The notes beneath the pieces were generated by a model. That model saw nothing but the letters and a program-made list of their open reading frames with translations, did no database searches and was not told the DNA's origin. DNA of 10,530 nt from Rhodobacteraceae bacterium UBA1957 (GTDB lineage Bacteria > Pseudomonadota > Alphaproteobacteria > Rhodobacterales > Rhodobacteraceae): NCBI GenBank assembly GCA_002336405.1, contig DDEJ01000094.1:1-10530 (forward strand), given 5' to 3'. Below are positions 4,717 to 10,530 of the stretch, piece by piece (positions within the stretch are counted from its first letter, which is position 1; every line of letters begins with the position of its first letter). A program made the position numbers and the translations under genes.

Positions 4717-6417
4717 TCAGGGTGCCGGATTTGGCACTGCAGAGATCAGGGATTGATCCAACCCAACCGAGAAATAATTGCCTTTAAAATATCCCAAGGG
4801 CGCGCCCTGCTGGATTTGCATATCCAGCACACGGCCAATCATGATGACATGATCCCCAGCTTCGACAAGATTTTCGCGCTGACAGATGAAATTGGCAAGA
4901 GCATCACGCAATACTGGCATTTCAGCGGCACCATGGGTCCACTCGCCCAGATCGAATTTATTGGCAGATTGCGAGGCAAAGATTTTCGAAATGTCACGCT
5001 GTGCGTCGCTCAACACATTGACTGAAAAACAGGTTGATGTGCGAAAAACTTCATAGCTTAAGCCCGTCTTCGCGATACAGATTAACACCAGAGGTGGATC
5101 TAGCGAGACTGAAGTGAACGAATTTGCAGTAAAGCCACGCCGCGTTCCATCGGCCTGCCGCGTGGCCACCACCGTGATCCCCGTGGCAAAGCTGCCAAAG
5201 GCTTCGCGCAGGGCTTTTTTGTTTTGATCTGACATTGGTGGGGGCACGGTTGGCGTTAAATAATGAGCGTTGTCGGCGCCGAGTTTGGGGGGGGAGGCTG
5301 CAGCCGGCATTGGGGCTGCTCCAAACCTCAGTGGATTTGACGCCACCTGCCACGGTCTGTCGGGATTGTCGGGATTGGCAATAGTACTCAGCATATTGCG
5401 CGCGGCGACATGCGGGTCGTTGATCATGTCTTGGACTGTTTGCAGCGGCCCATAGGGGATCAGACCGCCAAGTTTTTGTGTCAATTCTGCTTTGGAGTAT
5501 TGGGCCGTCCAGGCACCGACCAGCGTGTTGAGCACCTGGCGGTTTTCGGCCCGGGCTGCGCGCGTGGAAAACCGCGGGTCGCACACCAAAGCGTCGCCTT
5601 GCATGACACCGGCTAAGGCACGCCAAAAGGCGTCATCGACGATGCCAAGAGCCACGGCGCCATCGCGGGCGCCAAACAGCCCGAACGGGGCTAAAAATGG
5701 GTGATTGTTGCCTTCGGGGCCCGGCACAGTCCCGGTGAAGTCGTTGAGATAGACCGCCCGTTCGCACAGGCTGATCATTGCGTCATACATGGCAACATCG
5801 ACAAATTGGCCTGCGCCAGTTGCATCTGCGTGGCGCAGCGCCGCCATCAGGCCAAAGGCCATCATCATGCCTGAGAAAATATCTCCGACCCCCGGTCCAA
5901 CCTTGGTTGGGCTCGCCGCATCTGGTCCGGTGATCGCCATAAGGCCGCCCATCGCTTGGGCCACTACGTCATAGCACGGCCAATCGGCATAGGGGCTTTG
6001 ACCCGAACGGGGATCGCCAAAACCGCGAACTGCGCCATAGACCAAACGTGGGTTGAGCGTTGCGAGATATTCATAAGATAGTCCCAATCGCTCCATCACG
6101 CCGGGGCGAAAGTTCTCGACCAAGACGTCGGCATCGCGCACCAAAGTGCAGAATGCGGCCTTGCCGTCTGGGGTTTTCAAATCCAGCGTGACGCTTTTCT
6201 TTGACCGGTTCAGGCTGACGAAATACCCCGCCCACAGATGATCTGGATCATCGTCTCGAAACGGTCCGTTGGCCCGGCTTGTGTCGCCGGTTCCACTTTC
6301 AATTTTGATCACTTCCGCGCCGTGGTCGGCCAGCATCATTGTGCAATAGGGGCCCGACAGCATGCGGCTGAGGTCGAGAACCCTGACACCGTTTAAAATA
6401 CCTGTGGTTTCAGTCAT
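4717..6417 (-). CDS. Fusion protein: family III CoA-transferase + flavin reductase
   Basis: A 566-residue two-domain enzyme (numbering from the second ATG, MTETTG). Residues 5-380 are a complete CaiB/BaiF-type (family III) CoA-transferase: GVRVLDLSRMLSGPYCTMML, GAEVIKIES, SLNRSKKSVTLDLK, LVENFRPGVMERLGL, then the catalytic Asp179 in GVGDIFSG and GAGQFVDVAMYDA. After the linker HYLTPTVPPP, residues 395-556 are a full flavin reductase-like FMN-binding domain: FGSFATGITVVATR, FTANSFTSVSLDPPLVL, GDHVIMIG and PLGYFKGNYF. Each domain is normally a separate protein of this size. The reductase would use NAD(P)H to make reduced flavin, probably for the LLM monooxygenase at 8907. No ribosome binding site precedes the Met at the junction, so one chain is expected. 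ATG 6415-6417 is preferred because AGGG lies eight bases upstream; ATG 6421-6423 is too close. The start overlaps the hydrolase stop (ATGACTGA), so translation is coupled. Confidence 0.9.
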   Translation of the reverse strand: MTETTGILNGVRVLDLSRMLSGPYCTMMLADHGAEVIKIESGTGDTSRANGPFRDDDPDHLWAGYFVSLNRSKKSVTLDLKTPDGKAAFCTLVRDADVLVENFRPGVMERLGLSYEYLATLNPRLVYGAVRGFGDPRSGQSPYADWPCYDVVAQAMGGLMAITGPDAASPTKVGPGVGDIFSGMMMAFGLMAALRHADATGAGQFVDVAMYDAMISLCERAVYLNDFTGTVPGPEGNNHPFLAPFGLFGARDGAVALGIVDDAFWRALAGVMQGDALVCDPRFSTRAARAENRQVLNTLVGAWTAQYSKAELTQKLGGLIPYGPLQTVQDMINDPHVAARNMLSTIANPDNPDRPWQVASNPLRFGAAPMPAAASPPKLGADNAHYLTPTVPPPMSDQNKKALREAFGSFATGITVVATRQADGTRRGFTANSFTSVSLDPPLVLICIAKTGLSYEVFRTSTCFSVNVLSDAQRDISKIFASQSANKFDLGEWTHGAAEMPVLRDALANFICQRENLVEAGDHVIMIGRVLDMQIQQGAPLGYFKGNYFSVGLDQSLISAVPNPAP

Positions 6418-7249
6418 GTGCATCGCCCTGTGCGCTTTGCCTTGGTATCGGCGTCCTTAAGTGCGAGGTCAGAAACCTAAGAATTGGCTGCGTGACAGCT
6501 GCGGGGTTTTCGGCCAGCGCCATGTGACGCAGTCCGTTCAAGATATGTAGCTCGGCACCGTTGATGTCATTTGCAATGGCCCGTGCCATATCCGGGCCGT
6601 TGCCGAAATCTTCGTCACCGGTGATAACGAGGGTTGGGCAGCTGATCGCAGGCGTGGGGTTGGTAATTTCATCGATACCGGTCGCTAAGACCTGATAAAT
6701 AGTGTGATAAATATCTTGTTTATTGTCCAGGACCCAAGCGCGCACAAGCTCCATCAATTTAGGATTTTTGTGGCGGAACGGCGCGGTGAACCATCGCTCT
6801 AATGCGGCCTCTACTGTGGCTGCTGACCCCTGCTCACGTGCCTGCGCCACGCGGTCAAGGATCGCGCGTTGTGCCGCGGCGCTGCGTTGATGTGGTGAGT
6901 GTAGGATCACCAAACTGTTGACCCGTTGTGGTGCATCTTGGGCGATCCGACGCGCAATCATACCCCCAAGAGAAAAGCCGATTACAGTGGCGTTTTCGAT
7001 CCCGGTATAATTCATAAGGGTTTGGGTCTGATCGGCAAAAAGCTTGAGTGACGGTGTTGCGGGCGGCGCTTTGCTCTTGGCGTGTCCAAACAGGTCATAG
7101 CTCACCACCCGGTGATGTTGCGACAGCGCTGCCACCTGCCATTGCCAGACGTCTTTATTCAGGCCTAATCCATGGATCAGAATGATCGCGGGTGCGGTTT
7201 TCTCGCCAAATTCGGAAAAAACGGTGCCGTTGATCTCCCTGTCTTCCAT
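6410..7249 (-). CDS. Alpha/beta hydrolase, 3-oxoadipate enol-lactonase-like
   Basis: A 279-residue cytoplasmic hydrolase for an ester, lactone or thioester. ATG 7247-7249 is chosen because GGGAGG lies four bases upstream; the longer open frame would run through the divergent promoter. The fold is clear: AIILIHGLGLNKDVWQWQV with the oxyanion HG (26-27), RVVSYDLFGHAKS, and nucleophile Ser93 in GFSLGGM. A helical cap follows (about 120-200), then LVITGDEDFG with acid Asp214 and LRHMALAENP with His242. The triad is complete. The pattern of cap and C-terminus recalls PcaD-type enol-lactonases, but substrate cannot be read from it. It is first in the leftward operon and shares its stop with the start of the CoA-transferase/reductase. 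In context it may open a lactone or ester made by the LLM monooxygenase, or hydrolyse a pathway CoA ester (inference). Confidence 0.9.
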   Translation of the reverse strand: MEDREINGTVFSEFGEKTAPAIILIHGLGLNKDVWQWQVAALSQHHRVVSYDLFGHAKSKAPPATPSLKLFADQTQTLMNYTGIENATVIGFSLGGMIARRIAQDAPQRVNSLVILHSPHQRSAAAQRAILDRVAQAREQGSAATVEAALERWFTAPFRHKNPKLMELVRAWVLDNKQDIYHTIYQVLATGIDEITNPTPAISCPTLVITGDEDFGNGPDMARAIANDINGAELHILNGLRHMALAENPAAVTQPILRFLTSHLRTPIPRQSAQGDAHD

Positions 7250-7412
7250 TCGGCCTCCCTCAGAAGTGTTTTTGCGCAATGAGTACCAGACTAGACTGGG
7301 CAAAGCCTGCGTGTACACTTTATTTTCGCCATAGTGTGGCGAAAAATCGCATTTGTTTATGCAATAACCGTCAAGAATGGGAATCGGTATACCAAACAGA
7401 AGGATCAACCCA
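7250..7412. promoter_or_regulatory. Divergent control region of the catabolic locus
   Basis: The 163-bp gap between the hydrolase and aldehyde dehydrogenase starts must hold promoters for both operons. It contains three palindromic elements: TTGCGCAA (7272-7279), GTGTACAC (7311-7318) and the larger inverted repeat at 7323-7345. No confident -35/-10 pair was identified in either direction. Confidence 0.6.
7323..7345. promoter_or_regulatory. Candidate operator, perfect 9-bp inverted repeat
   Basis: TTTTCGCCA (7323-7331), spacer TAGTG, TGGCGAAAA (7337-7345). Both arms match exactly. Its place midway between divergent catabolic operons and its 5-nt spacer fit the binding site of a dimeric regulator. 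It is too far from any coding end, and lacks a T-tract, to be a likely terminator. No regulator gene is in the window, so the partner is unknown. Confidence 0.6.
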
Positions 7413-8894
7413 ATGTCAGAAATTCAGACCTATAGAATGTTGATAGATGGAGCCTGGGTGCCGGCATCGGACGGGGCCGTGTTTGACAGCGTTAACCCAT
7501 CAACGGGTCAGGTTTGGAGTCGCGTTCCCGAGGCCACAGCTGCGGATGTCGATCGCGCTGTTCAGGCCGCCCACCGGGCTTTTAAGACGGGGCCTTGGGC
7601 CGCAATGCTGCCAAACCAGCGCGGGCAAATGTTGCGCAAACTGGCTGATTTGCTGGCGGAAAAATCTGAACATTTGGGCCGTATTGAGAGTGTGGATACC
7701 GGCAAAATGTTGAAAGAAACTCGCTGGCAGGCCAAATATATTGCGGAATTTTTTCAGTTTTATGCCGGATGTGCGGATAAAATCGTGGGTGAGGTGTTGC
7801 CGATTGATAAGCCTGATATGTTTGTATTTACCGATCGGGAACCGCTTGGGGTGGTTGCCGCAGTTGTGCCGTGGAATTCCCAGTTGTTTCTGGTGGCTGT
7901 CAAAATCGGTCCGGCTTTGGCGGCAGGCAACACGGTGGTTTTAAAAGCCTCTGAGCATGCTTCAGCGGCCCTGTTGGAATTTGGTGCCCTGATCGAGCAA
8001 GCGGGTTTTCCGCCGGGTGTTGTCAACATTGTTACTGGGCATGGTGACCCTTGCGGCAAGGTGCTGACCAGTCATCCGAAAGTCGCGCGAATCTCATTTA
8101 CCGGCGGGCCGGGTGCGGCGAAACATGTCCTGTATAACTCGGCGGAAAATTTTGCTGAGGTTTCTTTGGAACTGGGCGGCAAATCACCTTTTATCGTGTT
8201 TGACGATGCCAATATCGAAAGTGCTGTGAACGGATCGATCGCGGGAATTTTCGGCGCAACTGGACAAAGCTGTGTGGCGGGCTCACGGTTGTATCTACAC
8301 GAGGATATTGCCGACGCATTTCTTGAACGGATGGTGGCGCTAGCAAAAACTATCCGAATTGGCGACCCCTTGCATGATGACACGCAGATGGGACCATTAT
8401 GCACCTTGGGCCAGATGGCGCGGGTCGAGGCCGAGGTCGCCAAAGCACAGGCGCAGGGTGGTACGGTTTTATGTGGCGGCAAACGTCCCGATGATTTGGG
8501 TGGCAATTATTATGAGCCTACGATCATCGATTGCCCGCGTCAGGATATGGATATCGTCGATACGGAAATGTTTGGGCCTGTACTCAGTGTGCTGCGTTTT
8601 AAAACTGAAGCCGAGGTGATCGAACTGGCCAATGATACCGTGCACGGGCTGGCTGCGGGTGTGTTTACCCAAGACAGCGCGCGGTCCTTGCGGGTGGCGC
8701 GGGCGATCGAGGCGGGTATTGTCTGGGTCAATACCTACCGCGTTGTCTCGCCGATTGCCGAGTTTGGCGGCAACAAAGGCTCGGGCTATGGGCGCGAAAG
8801 CGGCTTTCAGGCGATGTATGATTATACACGACCCAAAACGATTTGGATGAACACCTCGTCAGAGCCGATGAGCAACCCGTTTGTGATGCGCTGA
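7413..8894 (+). CDS. NAD-dependent aldehyde dehydrogenase
   Basis: A 493-residue member of the aldehyde dehydrogenase superfamily, the usual length, oxidising an aldehyde to an acid in the cytoplasm. ATG 7413-7415 (MSEIQTYRMLIDGAW) is chosen because AAGGA lies eight bases upstream; the in-frame ATG at 7377 lacks support. Key residues are present: Asn155 of the oxyanion hole (VVPWNSQ), Lys178 and Glu181 in VVLKASE, the general base Glu253 in SLELGGKSPFIV, the nucleophile Cys287 in GATGQSCVAGSR, and EMFGPVLSV (385-393). Glu181 is typical of NAD-preferring members. It opens the rightward operon, with the LLM gene starting 12 bases after its stop. The substrate may be a semialdehyde released by the monooxygenase or an amino/betaine aldehyde; the sequence alone does not decide. 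Confidence 0.93.
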   Translation: MSEIQTYRMLIDGAWVPASDGAVFDSVNPSTGQVWSRVPEATAADVDRAVQAAHRAFKTGPWAAMLPNQRGQMLRKLADLLAEKSEHLGRIESVDTGKMLKETRWQAKYIAEFFQFYAGCADKIVGEVLPIDKPDMFVFTDREPLGVVAAVVPWNSQLFLVAVKIGPALAAGNTVVLKASEHASAALLEFGALIEQAGFPPGVVNIVTGHGDPCGKVLTSHPKVARISFTGGPGAAKHVLYNSAENFAEVSLELGGKSPFIVFDDANIESAVNGSIAGIFGATGQSCVAGSRLYLHEDIADAFLERMVALAKTIRIGDPLHDDTQMGPLCTLGQMARVEAEVAKAQAQGGTVLCGGKRPDDLGGNYYEPTIIDCPRQDMDIVDTEMFGPVLSVLRFKTEAEVIELANDTVHGLAAGVFTQDSARSLRVARAIEAGIVWVNTYRVVSPIAEFGGNKGSGYGRESGFQAMYDYTRPKTIWMNTSSEPMSNPFVMR

Positions 8895-8906
8895 GGAGGT
8901 TTTGCT

Positions 8907-9941
8907 ATGAAATTTCAACTCGCTGTCAACCTTGAGCGCATGGGCCCCGACACTGACATGAACGCAGTGGCGCGCCACACGCTTGAGATGGTGCAGATGG
9001 CCGAACGCGGTGGGTTCAATATTGTCTGGTCGGCTGAACATCATGCGCTGGAAATGACAATCGCACCAAACCCGTTTCAAATCCTCACGTGGTGGGCGGG
9101 CGAGACCGACACCATTCGGCTGGGCACTGCTGTGGCAACGGCGGCCTATTGGCATCCGATCAATCTCGCTGGAGAGGCGGCTTTTCTGGATTTGATCTCG
9201 GGCGGCCGGTTGGAGTTTGGCATCGGTTCGGGGGCCTATCAACGTGAATTTGATCGTATGCATCCGGGGCTTAAACAATCAGACGGCTGGAAGTATATGC
9301 AAGAAATGCTGCCGCTGGTACGGGCCTTATGGCAGGGTGATGTGGCCCATGACGGACAGTTTTGGCAATTTCCCAGCGCGACGTCCTGTCCCAAGCCGGT
9401 GCAGCCTGAGGTGCCGGTATGGGTCGCGGCCCGGTCGCCGATTACCTTTGATTATGCGCTGCGCGAAAAATGCCATGTGATGAGCTGGCCCCTGACGCGG
9501 GGGTTTTCAGAGGCTGAACTTTATAAACAGCAATTGGATGCGGCCGTTGCAAAAGCCGATAACGGCTTTCGGCCAAACTTTGCAATGATGCGCCATGCGG
9601 CGGTCTATGAAAACGCCGCAGGCCGTGACGCGGCGATAGCTGCAATTCAATGCGTCCTGGGTCAGTTTGAAAACCTTTTCCGCAACCTTGGCGATGTCAA
9701 AAATGGGTTCCCGAAACAAGTCCCTTTGGATGAGTTGCAGGGCCGTGAACAATATAATGCGGCAATGCTTGAGGAAAATCTATTGTTTGGCTCTCCGGAG
9801 ACGGTGATCAAAAAACTGCAAAAATATCAATCTCTGGGCGTGGATGAATTTATCTATTACGCCAGTCTCGGGCTGGGAATGGAGGCACAAAAACAGTCAT
9901 TACAGCTGTTTTGTGACGAGGTTATTCCAGCATTTCAATAA
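8907..9941 (+). CDS. LLM-class (luciferase-like) flavin-dependent monooxygenase
   Basis: A 344-residue bacterial-luciferase-family enzyme. Members of this class use reduced FMN from a partner reductase plus oxygen to oxygenate a substrate, cleave C-N or C-S bonds, or carry out Baeyer-Villiger oxidation. Seen here: the TIM-barrel start MKFQLAVNLERMG, WSAEHHALE (residues 41-49) with the conserved His pair region, IRLGTAVATAAYWHP, LISGGRLEFGIGSGAYQREF (97-116), PVWVAARSP and, near the end, FGSPETVIKKLQKYQSLGVD. The length is full. GGAGG lies seven bases before the ATG, and the gene starts 12 bases after the dehydrogenase stop. The window has no separate flavin reductase, but a reductase domain is fused to the CoA-transferase in the divergent operon and is the natural partner (inference). 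Some LLM enzymes use F420, but the neighbouring FMN-type reductase argues for FMN. Confidence 0.9.
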   Translation: MKFQLAVNLERMGPDTDMNAVARHTLEMVQMAERGGFNIVWSAEHHALEMTIAPNPFQILTWWAGETDTIRLGTAVATAAYWHPINLAGEAAFLDLISGGRLEFGIGSGAYQREFDRMHPGLKQSDGWKYMQEMLPLVRALWQGDVAHDGQFWQFPSATSCPKPVQPEVPVWVAARSPITFDYALREKCHVMSWPLTRGFSEAELYKQQLDAAVAKADNGFRPNFAMMRHAAVYENAAGRDAAIAAIQCVLGQFENLFRNLGDVKNGFPKQVPLDELQGREQYNAAMLEENLLFGSPETVIKKLQKYQSLGVDEFIYYASLGLGMEAQKQSLQLFCDEVIPAFQ

Positions 9942-9950
9942 GGAAAGAAG

Positions 9951-10530
9951 ATGTCAAACGATATCGAGGTTACCCGGAACGGCCATGTTCTGGAAGTCAA
10001 ACTACAGCGTGGTAAGGTCAATGCGATCGATGTGCCGACCTCGCAAGCCCTGGCAGCGGCGTTCTGCGAATTGCGCGATGATCCCGAATTGCGTGTGGCG
10101 ATTCTGACGGGGGGTGGTGATAAGATTTTTTCGGCAGGGTGGGATCTGAAAGCACTCAACGCTGGCGAAATGCAACTGGATAATTGGTGGGAAACTGATG
10201 ATTATGGTGACGGCGGTTTTACCGGGTTGACGGAAAACTGGCAGTTGAACAAACCGGTCATTGCCGCGATTAACGGTCTGGCGATCGGCGGAGGCTTTGA
10301 GATGGCGATGGGGTGTGATTTGTTGATTGCGGCCGATCACGCCGAATTTGGCCTGCCGGAAATGCCCTTGGGTATTGTCCCTGACGCCGGTGCCTTGCAG
10401 CGCTTGCCGCGGTTAATTCCACATAATATTGCGATGGAGATGTTCTTGCTGGGTCGTCGGATGACGGCCGCTGAGGCGGCGCATTACGGGTTGGTGAACA
10501 AAGTGGTGCCGAAACAGGATCTCATGACGG
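9951..10530 (+). CDS. Crotonase family enzyme, carnitinyl-CoA dehydratase (CaiD)-like, 3' end outside window
   Basis: The first 193 residues of an enoyl-CoA hydratase/isomerase-fold protein; the gene runs off the right edge. It begins MSNDIEVTRNGHVLEVKLQR after AAGGA, nine bases beyond the LLM stop. The oxyanion-hole segments are FSAGWDLKA (60-68) and GLAIGGGFEMAMG. Two acid residues, Glu117 (GGFEMA) and Glu137 (LPEMPLG), sit where carnitinyl-CoA dehydratase has its catalytic pair. Other stretches also resemble CaiD from memory: VNAIDVPTS, GGFTGLTE, NKPVIAAINGLA, LGIVPDAG and LGRRMTAAEA. It would hydrate a 2-enoyl-CoA such as crotonobetainyl-CoA, fitting the CoA-transferase in the locus. A generic enoyl-CoA hydratase is the alternative. 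Confidence 0.9.
   Translation, partial: MSNDIEVTRNGHVLEVKLQRGKVNAIDVPTSQALAAAFCELRDDPELRVAILTGGGDKIFSAGWDLKALNAGEMQLDNWWETDDYGDGGFTGLTENWQLNKPVIAAINGLAIGGGFEMAMGCDLLIAADHAEFGLPEMPLGIVPDAGALQRLPRLIPHNIAMEMFLLGRRMTAAEAAHYGLVNKVVPKQDLMT

Noticed and set aside
5051..5626. 191-codon minus-strand frame inside the fusion gene
   Set aside because: Out-of-frame shadow; it is Arg-, Ser- and Pro-rich, as expected for a shifted frame of a GC-rich gene, and the real domains run straight through here in the other frame.
7250..7408. 53-residue N-terminal extension of the hydrolase
   Set aside because: It would read through the divergent control region and palindrome, has no family likeness, and the internal ATG at 7247-7249 has a strong GGGAGG.

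Overview
The window looks like a chromosomal stretch of a marine alphaproteobacterium, most likely a Rhodobacterales (Roseobacter-type) member. This is inferred from the style of the ProW-like permease, the DUF2161 nuclease-like protein and the catabolic enzymes, and from the moderate GC content. No rRNA, tRNA, CRISPR array or intact mobile element is visible.

Left part (about 1-3500): sparse and visibly AT-richer, with much gene decay. It starts with the 3' part of a betaine/proline-type ABC permease carrying an in-frame stop. Next come an unrecognised 125-residue protein, a GFA-family (glutathione-dependent formaldehyde-activating-like) gene broken by two frameshifts, a short two-helix membrane protein, and an orphan C-terminal fragment on the opposite strand. 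A small secreted MORN-repeat protein follows, preceded by two inverted repeats, then a strong candidate terminator and a tiny ORF with an excellent ribosome binding site.

Middle (3513-4681): a DUF2161-type PD-(D/E)XK protein is read rightward and overlaps, tail to tail, an unrecognised protein on the minus strand.

Right part (4717-10530): a compact divergent catabolic locus. Leftward from about 7250 run an alpha/beta hydrolase and, overlapping its stop codon, a 566-residue protein that joins a family III CoA-transferase to a flavin reductase in one chain. Rightward from 7413 run an aldehyde dehydrogenase, a luciferase-like (LLM) flavin monooxygenase and a CaiD-like crotonase cut by the window edge. 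The 163-bp divergent gap holds a perfect 9+9 inverted repeat, a likely operator.

The right-hand genes fit one oxidative pathway. The reductase half of the fusion would supply reduced flavin to the LLM monooxygenase. The hydrolase and dehydrogenase would process its products, and the CoA-transferase and crotonase would activate an acid and hydrate an enoyl-CoA. CaiB/CaiD-like enzymes suggest a carnitine-, crotonobetaine- or butyrobetaine-like substrate. A Baeyer-Villiger/lactone route is an equally testable alternative. The substrate cannot be read from the sequence.
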